Of a stretch of 64,000 nt of DNA, positions 17,207 through 25,615 are shown piece by piece (position 1 is the first letter of the stretch; each line of letters begins with the position of its first letter). The stretch spans positions 68,125-132,124 of the forward strand of contig NZ_DDJO01000002.1 in assembly GCF_002339505.1 (NCBI RefSeq), given 5' to 3'. The notes beneath the pieces are model-generated. The model ran no database searches, was not told the DNA's origin, and worked only from the letters and a program-made list of their open reading frames with translations. Source of the DNA: Corynebacterium sp. UBA2622 (lineage in GTDB: Bacteria > Actinomycetota > Actinomycetes > Mycobacteriales > Mycobacteriaceae). The translations under genes and the position numbers were made by a program.

Positions 17207-17848
17207 TTACGCCTCCTGTCCTGCACGGGCGCGCAGCATGCGGGCCGGTGCGACGTCCTCGATGGACTTGCCGCGCTTGGCGGCGATCTCCTCGGGGCGG
17301 ACGAGCTCCTTCAGGCCTGCAACGGTGGCCTGAACCACGTTGAGGGCGTTGTCGGAGCCGAGGGACTTGGCCAGGATGTCCTGGATGCCAGCGCACTCGA
17401 GGACCGGGCGGACGGCGCCGCCCGCGATGACACCGGTACCGGGAGCTGCCGGGCGGAGCATGACGATGCCCGCGGCAGCCTCGGCCTGGACCGGGTGGGG
17501 GATGGTACCGCCGATCATGGGCACGCGGAAGAAGTTCTTGCGGGCTTCCTCGGCACCCTTCTGGATCGCCGCCGGCACCTCCTTGGCCTTGCCGTAGCCG
17601 ACGCCGACCATTCCCTCGCCGTCGCCGACAACGACGAGAGCGGTGAAGGACATGTTGCGGCCGCCCTTGACGGTCTTGGCAACACGGTTGATGGTGATGA
17701 CGCGCTCGATGTACTTGTCGCGCTCGTCAGGCTGGTTACGGCGGTCGTCGCGGCGGCCGCGGCCACCGCGCTCCCCGCGATCGTTGTTGCGGTTGTTGTT
17801 CTGGTTGTCGGCGGAGCGTCCGCCGTCACGCCGTTCACGTTCGGCCAT
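17207..17848 (-). CDS. rpsE: 30S ribosomal protein S5
   Basis: S5 helps form the mRNA entry site and maintains decoding fidelity. The 213-residue product has a long, low-complexity N-terminus of Asn, Arg, Asp and Gly (about residues 1-42) that E. coli S5 lacks, then the RNA-binding domain with ERVITINRVAKTVKGGRNM and the C-terminal domain. The extension is typical of actinobacteria in type, though Asn-rich here. Confidence 0.95.
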   Translation of the reverse strand: MAERERRDGGRSADNQNNNRNNDRGERGGRGRRDDRRNQPDERDKYIERVITINRVAKTVKGGRNMSFTALVVVGDGEGMVGVGYGKAKEVPAAIQKGAEEARKNFFRVPMIGGTIPHPVQAEAAAGIVMLRPAAPGTGVIAGGAVRPVLECAGIQDILAKSLGSDNALNVVQATVAGLKELVRPEEIAAKRGKSIEDVAPARMLRARAGQEA

Positions 17849-17888
17849 TACGCGATCCTTCCGTTGATGGTGATGGTTGCGGTAATCA

Positions 17889-18293
17889 TTAGAACTTCAG
17901 ACCACCTTCACGAGCGGCGTCAGCGAGAGCCGCGACACGTCCGTGGTACTTGTAGCCGGCGCGGTCGAAGACAACTGCCTCGATGCCCGCTGCCTTGGCG
18001 CGCTCGGCGACGAGCTGACCAACCTTGGTTGCCTTGTCCTTCTTGTCGCCCTCGAGGGTGCGCACGTCCGGCTCCATGGAGGAGGCGGAAACGAGCGTGT
18101 GGCCCGCGAGGTCGTCGATGATCTGGACGTGCATGTGGCGAGACGAGCGGTGCACGACGAGACGCGGGGTCTCCGGGGTGCCGCGCAGGGTCTTGCGGAT
18201 GCGGTTGTGGCGACGTGCGCGTGCCTCGCGGCGGCGCGAAGAAATGTCGCGGCCGACCGGGGTGCGCTTGGTGTTCTCTGCGGTGTTGCTCAT
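17889..18293 (-). CDS. rplR: 50S ribosomal protein L18
   Basis: L18 (134 aa) binds 5S rRNA and joins it to the central protuberance. RHNRIRKTLRGTPETPRLVV and the C-terminal FDRAGYKYHGRVAALADAAR are family hallmarks. It lies two bases after rplF and 40 bases before rpsE. Confidence 0.95.
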   Translation of the reverse strand: MSNTAENTKRTPVGRDISSRRREARARRHNRIRKTLRGTPETPRLVVHRSSRHMHVQIIDDLAGHTLVSASSMEPDVRTLEGDKKDKATKVGQLVAERAKAAGIEAVVFDRAGYKYHGRVAALADAAREGGLKF

Positions 18294-18295
18294 GA

Positions 18296-18832
18296 TTACT
18301 TACCCGTCTTTCCGACCTTGCGGCGGATCTGCTCGCCTGCGTAGCGGATGCCCTTGCCCTTGTACGGGTCATCCTTGCGCAGCCGGCGGATGTTAGCCGC
18401 AATCTGGCCAACCTGCTGCTTGTCAATACCCTCGATCGAGAACTTGGTGTTGCCGTCGACGGCGAAGGTGATGCCCTCCGGCGCCTCGATCAGAACGGGG
18501 TGCGAGTAGCCCAGGGAGAACTCAAGGTTCTTGCCCTTGAGCTGCACACGGTAGCCGACGCCGAAGATCTCCATGTTGATCTTGTAGCCCTCGGTGACAC
18601 CGACAACGATGTTGTTCACCAGGGAGCGCGACAGGCCGTGCAGTGCACGGTTGGTGCGGTGGTCGTCCGGACGGGACACCACGATTTCGTTTTCCACGAC
18701 GGAAGCGGTGATCGGGGCCGGAAGCTCGAGGGACATGGTGCCCTTCGGGCCCTTCACCTCGACGTTCTGGCCGTTGATCGTGGTCTCGACGCCGTTGGGG
18801 ATGGCGATGGGTGCTTTACCTACACGCGACAT
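18296..18832 (-). CDS. rplF: 50S ribosomal protein L6
   Basis: L6 (178 aa) binds near the sarcin-ricin loop and the GTPase centre. MSRVGKAPIAIPNGV at the start and PDPYKGKGIRY-like KDDPYKGKGIRYAGE near the end identify it. It follows rpsH by 18 bases. Confidence 0.95.
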   Translation of the reverse strand: MSRVGKAPIAIPNGVETTINGQNVEVKGPKGTMSLELPAPITASVVENEIVVSRPDDHRTNRALHGLSRSLVNNIVVGVTEGYKINMEIFGVGYRVQLKGKNLEFSLGYSHPVLIEAPEGITFAVDGNTKFSIEGIDKQQVGQIAANIRRLRKDDPYKGKGIRYAGEQIRRKVGKTGK

Positions 18833-18850
18833 AGTCTTTTCAACCTCCCT

Positions 18851-19249
18851 TTACCAGACGTAGGCGAGGACTTCCCCACCTACGCCCTTCTCCTGGGCCT
18901 GACGGTCGGTCAGGAGGCCCTGCGACGTGGAGATGATGGCCACGCCGAGGCCGCCGAGAACCTGCGGCAGGTCGTTCGACTTTGCGTACACGCGCAGACC
19001 CGGCTTGGACACGCGGCGGAGGCCGGCGATGGACGCCTCGCGGGTCGGACCGTACTTGAGGTCGAGGGTGAGCTCCTTGCCCACCTTCACGTCCTCAACC
19101 TTGTAGTCGGCGATGTAGCCCTCCTGCTTCAGGATCTCGGCGATGTTCACCTTGATCTTGGAGGACGGCATGGACACGGTCTCGTGGTGCGCGTTGTTTG
19201 CGTTGCGCACGCGAGACAGCATGTCCGCGATTGGATCAGTCATGGTCAT
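18851..19249 (-). CDS. rpsH: 30S ribosomal protein S8
   Basis: S8 (132 aa) is a primary 16S rRNA binder and, in many bacteria, the regulator of the spc operon. MTDPIADMLSRVRNAN and the C-terminal STSQGLLTDRQAQ motif are diagnostic. It is the first gene of this ribosomal block. In the standard spc order rpsN and rplE would sit just upstream; here rpsN is absent and rplE is 3.9 kb away, past an accessory module. Confidence 0.95.
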   Translation of the reverse strand: MTMTDPIADMLSRVRNANNAHHETVSMPSSKIKVNIAEILKQEGYIADYKVEDVKVGKELTLDLKYGPTREASIAGLRRVSKPGLRVYAKSNDLPQVLGGLGVAIISTSQGLLTDRQAQEKGVGGEVLAYVW

Positions 19250-19604
19250 AAGATGTGACCGTTTACCTTTCTCGCTGCGGTTCCCTGACCCACCTCGACC
19301 CGGGCACCGTCGACCGGTGCGTCACGTCGCGTTTTCCGAGTGGCTTATCGGGGGCTACTCCACGCTCCCCACGCTCAGTAACGTGGGGCGCTCGCCGCCG
19401 CCCTTGCACCCGGCCCGCATTGAGGCGGGGGGCCTGCAACAAAGTTGGATGTTCAAATGTACGTCGGATGCGCGCACGAGCAACCGGACAGGCCGCGGCG
19501 CACAAGTCCGACCTGCCACGTTACCCCGCGGCCGGCGTAAAATGCAATTCGCTTTTCGACGCTCCACCAGCGCACTCCCGCCGCTACCGCGGCACGGGTG
19601 TCCC
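19250..19604 (-). promoter_or_regulatory. Upstream region of rpsH (no gene seen)
   Basis: 355 bases without a convincing gene. An inverted repeat CCCCACG / CGTGGGG with 8-base loop is at 19367-19388. A tentative minus-strand promoter is TTGCAT, 18 bases, TAACGT around 19521-19550, which would leave a leader of about 270 bases for rpsH. S8-type autoregulation through such a leader is possible but not shown by the sequence. Confidence 0.3.
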
Positions 19605-20324
19605 CTACCCCGGCAGCGCGGGGCGCCCGCGGAGGCGTTCCCTCCCCAGATCTGTCTCGGCCCCCGCCCGCATCCCGTCCCCGTAGGCTGTTCCGTCCCA
19701 GGATCGTCTGACCCGGAGGGTGGAGACACCCAGGCCGCGCTCGGACAGGTAACGGTCCTGCGCCTGCCGCGCGAGCGCGAGGTCGTCGACAAGCACGAGT
19801 ACGTAACCCGGGTTTTCGTCCGCGACTTGGTTCTCCGCGTCGGAGAGCCGGGCCGCGACCGATTGGGCGAACCCCGTCATGAAGGAGCGGCGTTTCACCA
19901 CCGTCGAGGTGTCGTGCCATCCCGCGCTGCTGTGTCGGCGAGCCCCGATCAGCATGGCGGGGCTGAGGAGGGCATGGAGCATCTCTACCCGCTCGAGGTG
20001 CCGGCGGGTGCCGAAGAGCGTCACGGAGAGCACGCGGGTCGAGCTGTGCGCTTTGCGCATGAGGCCCGTGCAGTGCAGCGCGGCGGCCAGCGCGAGCAGG
20101 AGGGCGGCCTGCATGTCGGTGTAGGACCCGGTGAATTCGACCGTGCGGTGCGTGACCCCGTCCTCCTTGCCGGGGCGGCCCACGTCACGCTCGTCAAAAC
20201 CGTGGTTCGCCATGATCTCGAACGCGCGGCGGTAGTACACCTCCCCCTCCGGTGTCCCCTCCCTGTCGACCGCCTGGGCCAGCAATTTGCGCACCTTCTC
20301 CTTGAGCCTGTCGATGTCCTTCAC
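19605..20324 (-). CDS. DUF2786-domain protein of unknown function
   Basis: A 239-residue protein. The N-terminal ~45 residues (KDIDRLKEKVRKLLAQAVDR, then a YYRRAFEIMANHGF segment) match the DUF2786 pattern, a short helical module found in actinobacterial and phage-linked proteins. The middle has a hydrophobic Ala/Leu segment (DMQAALLLALAAALHC) that may be a core helix, and the C-terminus is basic. Start GTG 20324 has AAGGGGG close upstream. It is divergent from the AhpD-like gene across a region with two DnaA boxes. No function can be assigned. Confidence 0.7.
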   Translation of the reverse strand: MKDIDRLKEKVRKLLAQAVDREGTPEGEVYYRRAFEIMANHGFDERDVGRPGKEDGVTHRTVEFTGSYTDMQAALLLALAAALHCTGLMRKAHSSTRVLSVTLFGTRRHLERVEMLHALLSPAMLIGARRHSSAGWHDTSTVVKRRSFMTGFAQSVAARLSDAENQVADENPGYVLVLVDDLALARQAQDRYLSERGLGVSTLRVRRSWDGTAYGDGMRAGAETDLGRERLRGRPALPG

Positions 20325-20432
20325 GCTAATTCCCCCTTGATCCGAATCCGAAACGAGCCGCCCGCCGTTTCCCGGCGTACCCAGAGTTATAGGGCACGGC
20401 CCGGACATCCCCGCCCCGCAGCCGTTTCTCCC

Positions 20433-20470
20433 TGTGGATAACCCGACGGCTTCCAGCCGGTTGTGGATAA
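20433..20470. promoter_or_regulatory. Two perfect DnaA boxes
   Basis: TGTGGATAA occurs at 20433-20441 and again at 20462-20470, the reverse complement of the consensus DnaA box TTATCCACA, in the same orientation and 29 bases apart (start to start). They lie in the 186-base divergent region between the DUF2786 gene and the AhpD-like gene. No dnaA or dnaN gene or AT-rich unwinding region is near, so this is not the obvious origin. Confidence 0.65.
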
Positions 20471-20510
20471 CGGTGCGCCCCGCGTCCGGCCCGGGGCCTA
20501 ATGTGGACCC

Positions 20511-21002
20511 ATGGTCACCCCTCGCCCCCAGATGCGTGGCGACGCCCTGCGTTCGCTGCTCCCCGCGGTGAAGTACTCCTCCCGCCACACCCCGTCCGAC
20601 TACCGCCACCTCATCTCCCTGCGGGCCTCCGTGCTCAACGACTGCCGCGCGTGCGTCACCACACACCGGCGCGACGCGCGCCACGACGGGTGGTCCGAAA
20701 AACGCATCCTCCGTGCGGAGGACTGGACCAATTACGCGGACTCCTATGGTGCGGAGGAAGCGGTGGTCCTCGAACTCACCGACGCCGTCACCCACATCGA
20801 CGGTTATGAATCCGTCCCCGACGAACTATGGAACCGTGCGGTTGCCCTGCACGGCACCGAGGGCACCCATGACCTGCTGGTCAGCATCCTCGCCATCAAC
20901 TCCTTCAACCGCCTGAGCATCGCCACGCGCACCGATCCGCAGTCGGTGAAGGGAGCGACGGAGTTCGACCTCAACTACACCGCCCGGGCGGGGTGGTCCT
21001 GA
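20511..21002 (+). CDS. AhpD-like / carboxymuconolactone decarboxylase family protein
   Basis: The 163-residue product has the AhpD-type redox motif CRAC (Cys45, Cys48) followed by His52 in a helix (VLNDCRACVTTH), the pattern of peroxidase-linked carboxymuconolactone decarboxylase-like proteins. It may reduce or detoxify peroxides or act as a thiol oxidoreductase; the substrate is unknown. The ATG at 20511 has no Shine-Dalgarno; TAATGT ends 6 bases upstream, so the mRNA may be leaderless. It is upstream of the DUF6457 and fdhD genes but 96 bases away, so cotranscription is uncertain. Confidence 0.78.
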   Translation: MVTPRPQMRGDALRSLLPAVKYSSRHTPSDYRHLISLRASVLNDCRACVTTHRRDARHDGWSEKRILRAEDWTNYADSYGAEEAVVLELTDAVTHIDGYESVPDELWNRAVALHGTEGTHDLLVSILAINSFNRLSIATRTDPQSVKGATEFDLNYTARAGWS

Positions 21003-21098
21003 CGGCGGCTCCGCCGCACCCGACCCCGGAATCCCGACCTGGAATCCCGCGCGGGCCTATGATGGCCACAACCCACCCGAACTCAACGGAGGTATCCC

Positions 21099-21389
21099 GT
21101 GGCTGATAAAGACAACCTGACATCCACCCATGAATGGCTCACCGCCGTTTCGGAGGAGCTCGGCGTCTCCCCGGATGTGACCCGCAAGGCCGTGGGACCC
21201 GTGCTCAACATGACTGCGAACGTCGCGCACAACGGCCCGTCCCGGCCCGCCGCACCCACCACCGCCTTTGTTCTCGGATACGCCGCGGGCCAGAGGCTCG
21301 GCCCCGTGGAGACCGACGAGGACTCCCTCGCCGTGGTTCAGGAGCTCATCGGCAAGATCGACGACCTGCTGGAGCGCTACGGCCACTAG
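21099..21389 (+). CDS. DUF6457 protein, molybdenum-cofactor-associated
   Basis: A 96-residue, mostly helical protein (MADKDNLTSTHEWLTAVSEE at the start). Small proteins of this type are found in actinobacteria next to formate dehydrogenase maturation genes or fused to molybdopterin guanylyltransferases, and this one is 11 bases before fdhD. GTG 21099 has a strong ACGGAGGT site. A role in molybdenum-cofactor handling is inferred from context only. Confidence 0.65.
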   Translation: MADKDNLTSTHEWLTAVSEELGVSPDVTRKAVGPVLNMTANVAHNGPSRPAAPTTAFVLGYAAGQRLGPVETDEDSLAVVQELIGKIDDLLERYGH

Positions 21390-21400
21390 CCTGCGACTAC

Positions 21401-22246
21401 ATGGGAAGAATCAACCGCAGCTTCGCCGTCACCCGCGTCACCCGCAGCGACGGCACCGTCTACACCAGCACCCGCACCGACACCGTCAGCGTGGAGGAAC
21501 CCCTGGAGATCCGCGCCGACGGGCGCAGCGTGGTTACCACCATGCGGACCCCCGGAAACGACATCGAGTTGGCCCACGGGTGGCTCTACGCCGAGGGGCT
21601 GATCACCTCCGCCGCCGATGTCACCACAGCGCGCTACTGCGCGGGTGCCGTGGGCCCGGAGGGCGAGAACACCTACAACCTCCTCGATGTGGAGCTGGCG
21701 GGCAGCGCGGCGCCCGTCACCCCCGACTTCATCCGCCTCACCCCCACCACCAGCGCGTGCGGGGTGTGCGGGACGCAGTCCATCAGCGAACTCCTGCACC
21801 GCACGCACGCCCCCATCGAGCCGATCGAGCTCGACCCCGGGCTCGTGATGTCCCTGCCCGCCAGGCTGCGGGAGGGGCAGAAACAGTTCCGGAAGACCGG
21901 GGGGATCCACGCCGCCGGGGCCTTCGACCTCGACGGCAGCCCCCTCGTCATCCGGGAGGACATCGGCCGGCACAACGCCGCCGACAAGGTTGTCGGCCAT
22001 CTTCTGATGGAAGAGAAACTGCCCGCCAGGAACATGATCCTGGTCATGTCCTCGCGGGCGTCGTTTGAGCTGGTGCAGAAGGCCGCGATGGCAGGCTTCC
22101 CCGCGCTCGTCGCCGTCTCGGCCGCCTCCTCCCTCGCGGTCGAGCTCGCCCGTCAGGCCGGCATGGCCCTGGCGGGTTTCACCCGGGAGGAGCGCTTCAA
22201 CCTCTACTCGGGCACGTTGGCGGGGGCGTCGCCAAGCGCGCGCTAA
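21401..22246 (+). CDS. fdhD: Formate dehydrogenase sulfurtransferase FdhD
   Basis: FdhD passes sulfur from a cysteine desulfurase to the molybdenum cofactor of formate dehydrogenase, which is needed for activity. The 281-residue product has the essential CGVCG motif (Cys120, Cys123) and the cofactor-binding stretches GGIHAAGAFD and EDIGRHNAADKV. ATG 21401 is 11 bases after the preceding stop with no clear ribosome site, so coupling is likely. The stop overlaps that of the converging channel gene by 4 bases. The expected client gene fdhF is not in this window. Confidence 0.92.
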   Translation: MGRINRSFAVTRVTRSDGTVYTSTRTDTVSVEEPLEIRADGRSVVTTMRTPGNDIELAHGWLYAEGLITSAADVTTARYCAGAVGPEGENTYNLLDVELAGSAAPVTPDFIRLTPTTSACGVCGTQSISELLHRTHAPIEPIELDPGLVMSLPARLREGQKQFRKTGGIHAAGAFDLDGSPLVIREDIGRHNAADKVVGHLLMEEKLPARNMILVMSSRASFELVQKAAMAGFPALVAVSAASSLAVELARQAGMALAGFTREERFNLYSGTLAGASPSAR

Positions 22247-23025
22247 TCGACGTACGACGTCTTGGTCTGGTTCAGCCAGGCGTAGACCGCGCCGATGCCC
22301 AGGCCGCCGCCGATGAAGTTGCCCAGCCAGACGACGAGCCAGTTCACGGCTATGTGTGCGGCGTCAAAGCCCGCCGGGTGGGGCGAGGCGGTGAAGGCCA
22401 ACGTGAACAGGGAGAAGTTCGCGATGATGTGCTCGAGGCCGAGGCCGACAAAGATGGCGATGATGGGCACGATGACGGCGAACTTGGAGACGATGTCCGG
22501 CGCCTTCAGCGCCCCAACCACCGCCATGTTGACCACGAAGTTCGCGCCGATGGCCTCGATGAAGGCGCCCAGGGCGGGTTTGGCCAGCTTGCCGGCGGTC
22601 AGCGTCGAGATGAGGTGAGTGTCGTCCATCACGCCGAGCTTGCCGGACTGGCTCATCACGAAGGCCACGAGCACGGCGCCGATGAGGTTGAACACGGTGG
22701 CGACGACGACGACCTTGACAGCCCGACCCCACGAGAGCCCCCGCCGGGTGGCTGCCCAGGAGACGAACATCATGTCGCCTGTCGCGAGTTCCGCACCGAG
22801 GATGATGATGGCGAAGAGACCCAGCCCGAAAAGCAGGGCAAAGACGAGCGGGCCGGAGCCGTGGGCGAACTTCTCGGTGGTGTTGCCGGCGACAGCGGCA
22901 AAGGCCGTGCCCAGGGTGAGGTAGATGCCCGCGAGCATGGCGCGGACGGCGAACCGCGCGAAATCTTTCTCTAGGAGCTCGACCTTCTTGGCCGCTCCCG
23001 TATCAATTGCCTCGTATAGGGCCAC
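22243..23025 (-). CDS. Formate/nitrite transporter family channel (FocA/NirC type)
   Basis: FNT proteins are pentameric channels for formate, nitrite or hydrosulfide. The 260-residue product has six hydrophobic helices and the family motifs GAELATGDMMFV (near residue 78) and HIIANFSLF with the pore His at about 198. It converges on fdhD with a 4-base overlap of stop codons. The nearness to fdhD favours formate as substrate, but nitrite cannot be excluded. It follows the rplE terminator and so probably has its own promoter. Confidence 0.88.
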   Translation of the reverse strand: MALYEAIDTGAAKKVELLEKDFARFAVRAMLAGIYLTLGTAFAAVAGNTTEKFAHGSGPLVFALLFGLGLFAIIILGAELATGDMMFVSWAATRRGLSWGRAVKVVVVATVFNLIGAVLVAFVMSQSGKLGVMDDTHLISTLTAGKLAKPALGAFIEAIGANFVVNMAVVGALKAPDIVSKFAVIVPIIAIFVGLGLEHIIANFSLFTLAFTASPHPAGFDAAHIAVNWLVVWLGNFIGGGLGIGAVYAWLNQTKTSYVD

Positions 23026-23100
23026 GGTGGTCTTCTTTCATGTCGGGGTCCGCGCGGACCCGGTGAACGGGGACTGAGTGGATTGTAGGCGAAAAGAAAT

Positions 23101-23134
23101 CCCCCTCCGCCCCCTTTCGGGGAAGCGGAGAGGG
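23101..23134 (-). terminator. Terminator after rplE
   Basis: CCTCCGCCCCC / GGGG..GCGGAGAGG hairpin (inner CCCC-TTTC-GGGG) in the gap between rplE and the channel gene; the minus strand continues ATTTCTTTT, a good U-tract. Ends the rplN-rplX-rplE transcript. Confidence 0.8.
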
Positions 23135-23159
23135 AAACTCTCGTGCGGCAGCGTCAGGC

Positions 23160-23738
23160 TTAAGCCTGCTGCATCTTGCCGTCTTTGTCGGCGAACGGGA
23201 AGCCGAGGTGGCGCAGGAGCGCGCGACCCTCGTCGTCGTTCGTCGCGGTGGTCACGAGCGTGATGTCCATGCCGCGCACGCGATCGACCTTGTCGATGTC
23301 GATCTCGTAGAACATGGTCTGCTCGGTGAGGCCGAAGGTGTAGTTTCCGGCGCCGTCGAACTGCTTGTCGTTCAGGCCGCGGAAGTCGCGGATACGCGGC
23401 AGAGCGACGTTGAGCAGGCGGTCCAGGAACTCCCACATGCGGTCGCCGCGGAGGGTGACCTTCGCGCCGATGGGCATGCCCTCACGGAGCTTGAAGTTCG
23501 CGATGGACTTCTTCGCGCGACGCAGCTGCGGCTTCTGGCCGGTGATCGCGGTGAGGTCCTCGAGAGCACCGTTGATGACCTTGGAGTCGCGGGCCGCCTC
23601 GCCGACGCCCATGTTGACGACGATCTTGGTCAGGCCCGGGATCTGCATGACGTTGTCGTAGCCGAACTCGTCGTTGAGCTTGGCTCGGATGTCGTCCTTG
23701 TAGCGGGTCTTGAGACGCGGGGTGTAGTTCTCAGCCAT
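23160..23738 (-). CDS. rplE: 50S ribosomal protein L5
   Basis: L5 (192 aa) is a 5S rRNA-binding protein of the central protuberance that contacts S13 and P-site tRNA. Diagnostic stretches are PRLKTRYKDDI, KIVVNMGVGEA and MPIGAKVTLRGDRMWEFLDR. It is the last gene of rplN-rplX-rplE; the usual next gene rpsN is missing. Confidence 0.95.
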   Translation of the reverse strand: MAENYTPRLKTRYKDDIRAKLNDEFGYDNVMQIPGLTKIVVNMGVGEAARDSKVINGALEDLTAITGQKPQLRRAKKSIANFKLREGMPIGAKVTLRGDRMWEFLDRLLNVALPRIRDFRGLNDKQFDGAGNYTFGLTEQTMFYEIDIDKVDRVRGMDITLVTTATNDDEGRALLRHLGFPFADKDGKMQQA

Positions 23739-23740
23739 GC

Positions 23741-24055
23741 TTAGATGTCCTTCCCGTTCGACTTGGCAACGCGGACCTTCGTGCCGTCCTCATCGAAGCG
23801 GTAGCCGACGCGGGTCGGGTTTCCCTCCGAGTCGAGCAGTGCCACGTTGGACACGTGGATCGGTGCTTCCTGGGTGACGATGCCACCGGACTCGGCGCCG
23901 CGCTCGTTGTAGGAGTTTGCGACGTGCTTCTTCATGCGGTTGACACCCTCGACGAGGACCTTGTCACGTGCGGGGTAGGCCTCGATGACCTTGCCCTGCG
24001 CGCCCTTGTCCTTGCCGGAGATCACCTGGACCATATCGCCCTTCTTGATCTTCAT
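23741..24055 (-). CDS. rplX: 50S ribosomal protein L24
   Basis: L24 (104 aa) starts 23S rRNA folding and lies near the tunnel exit. MKIKKGDMVQVISGKDKGAQG is the KOW-like signature, followed by NRMKKHVANS. Two bases separate it from both neighbours. Confidence 0.95.
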   Translation of the reverse strand: MKIKKGDMVQVISGKDKGAQGKVIEAYPARDKVLVEGVNRMKKHVANSYNERGAESGGIVTQEAPIHVSNVALLDSEGNPTRVGYRFDEDGTKVRVAKSNGKDI

Positions 24056-24057
24056 AC

Positions 24058-24426
24058 TTAGATCACCTCCGGTGCGAGAGAAACAATCTTCATGAAGCGC
24101 TTGTCGCGCAGCTCGCGCGCAACAGGGCCGAAGATACGGGTGCCGCGCGGCTCGGTGTCGTTCTTGATCAGAACGGCGGCGTTTTCGTCGAACGCGATGT
24201 AGGAGCCGTCCGGGCGGCGGGTCTCCTTCTTGGCGCGGACGATGACGGCGCGGACAACCTCACCCTCCTTGACGTTGCCGCCCGGGGCGGCTTCCTTCAC
24301 GGTGGCGACAATCGTGTCGCCGATTCCGGCGAAGCGTCGGACAGAGCCGCCGAGCACGCGGATGCACAGGATTTCCCGTGCGCCGGTGTTGTCGGCGACC
24401 TTCAGACGCGATTCCTGCTGAATCAC
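24058..24426 (-). CDS. rplN: 50S ribosomal protein L14
   Basis: L14 (122 aa) is a beta-barrel protein at the subunit interface. IQQESRLKVADNTGAREI at the start and RGTRIFGPVARELRDK near the end are diagnostic. The start is GTG 24426 with AGGAG 8 bases upstream; the frame stays open further but the family begins here. First gene of this short ribosomal block. Confidence 0.95.
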   Translation of the reverse strand: MIQQESRLKVADNTGAREILCIRVLGGSVRRFAGIGDTIVATVKEAAPGGNVKEGEVVRAVIVRAKKETRRPDGSYIAFDENAAVLIKNDTEPRGTRIFGPVARELRDKRFMKIVSLAPEVI

Positions 24427-24769
24427 TGTGGTCTCCTGACCTGGTAGTATGTGCGACAGATTTCCGTCCTGAACGCACGTGGTCACTTGCTTTCGTGCTC
24501 TTTCGCTTATCGACGAACACCGTGGCAGTGCGCGCGGCGTCGAAGGGTCTCGGGACGTTCACTCGGAAACGCGCGTCCGCCCCGACCAGCTCCAGGCAAC
24601 TGGAGTATTAAACCACGTGGTCAGCCCGCACCCCAAATCTGCGCGGGCCCGGGAATCGGGGGTTCAGCCACGGCGCCCGGAGGAAATGCTGCCATGAGCC
24701 CCCGGGTGGTGCGCTGGAGGCGGGTTAGCCGCAGTACGTCCCGGAGGGAAAGCATCTAGAAAGGAAGGC
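24427..24769. promoter_or_regulatory. Divergent region between rplN and thiD (no gene seen)
   Basis: 343 bases with no gene. It should hold the rplN promoter and leader on the minus strand and the thiD promoter on the plus strand. Weak minus-strand -10-like TAATAC is near 24606-24611 beside the palindrome CCACGTGG (24613-24620). No TPP riboswitch core was recognised before thiD. Confidence 0.35.
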
Positions 24770-25606
24770 ATGCGACACCGCGAGCAGCAGCCCAGGGTTC
24801 TCTCTATCGCCGGGACGGATCCGACCGGCGGGGCCGGAATACAGGCCGACCTGAAGTCCATCGCCGCCGCCGGCGGTTACGGGATGGCGGTGGTCACGGC
24901 GCTGGTCGCCCAGAACACCCGCGGGGTGCGCCAGGTGCATACCCCACCCCCGGACTTCCTCCTTGCCCAGCTCGAGGCGGTTTTCGATGATGTCACCGTC
25001 GACGCCGTCAAGGTCGGGATGCTCGGCGACGCCGACATCACCCGTACCGTGTCCGGGTTTCTGCGCGGGCACCCCGTGTCCGTCGTGGTGGTCGACCCCG
25101 TCATGGTGGCCACCTCCGGGGATCGGCTCCTCGGCGCGGATGCCGAGGACGAGCTGCGCGGGTTCGTCCGCGAACACGCCACCGTGGTCACCCCCAACGT
25201 CCCCGAGCTGGCTGTTCTCCTTGGCTGCGACCCGGCCACCAGCTTCCCGGAGGCCGTGGAGCAGGGGCTGCGCTACGCCGGGGATGCCGGGGTGTCCGTG
25301 CTGGTCAAGGGGGGTCACCTCACCGGCGGCGAGGCCTCGAACGCCTTCGTTTCCCCCGACGGCGGCGTGCACCGCATCCGCGTGCGCCGGGTAGACACCC
25401 CCAACACGCACGGCACCGGGTGCTCCCTGTCCTCGGCGCTGGCCACCCGCATGCTTATCGACGCCTCCGCACCCGCCGCCGCCGAGTGGTCCTCGCGCTG
25501 GCTACTCGAAGCCATTGAGCACGCCGATGCCCTGAACGTCGGCGGCGGCCACGGCCCGGTGGATCACTTCCACCGCCTCCGCCGGTTGGCGGGCGGGGCG
25601 TCGTGA
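24770..25606 (+). CDS. thiD: Hydroxymethylpyrimidine/phosphomethylpyrimidine kinase ThiD
   Basis: ThiD phosphorylates 4-amino-5-hydroxymethyl-2-methylpyrimidine (phosphate) in thiamine synthesis. The 278-residue ribokinase-fold product has the N-terminal GTDPTGGAGIQADLKS motif (15-30) and the anion-hole motif THGTGCSLSSA with GTGC at 215-218. ATG 24770 has AAAGGAAGG close upstream. No fused ThiE or TenA domain is present. It lies alone between rplN and the iron importer, converging on the ATPase gene with only 9 bases between stops. A pyridoxal kinase of the same fold is possible but less likely. Confidence 0.85.
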   Translation: MRHREQQPRVLSIAGTDPTGGAGIQADLKSIAAAGGYGMAVVTALVAQNTRGVRQVHTPPPDFLLAQLEAVFDDVTVDAVKVGMLGDADITRTVSGFLRGHPVSVVVVDPVMVATSGDRLLGADAEDELRGFVREHATVVTPNVPELAVLLGCDPATSFPEAVEQGLRYAGDAGVSVLVKGGHLTGGEASNAFVSPDGGVHRIRVRRVDTPNTHGTGCSLSSALATRMLIDASAPAAAEWSSRWLLEAIEHADALNVGGGHGPVDHFHRLRRLAGGAS

Positions 25607-25615
25607 AGCACTGCC

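Noticed and set aside
20433..20470. Chromosomal replication origin
   Set aside because: Only two DnaA boxes, no AT-rich unwinding region, no dnaA, dnaN, rpmH or parAB genes near.
24607..24769. TPP riboswitch before thiD
   Set aside because: The conserved CTGAGA and downstream ACCTGAT-type cores are not present.
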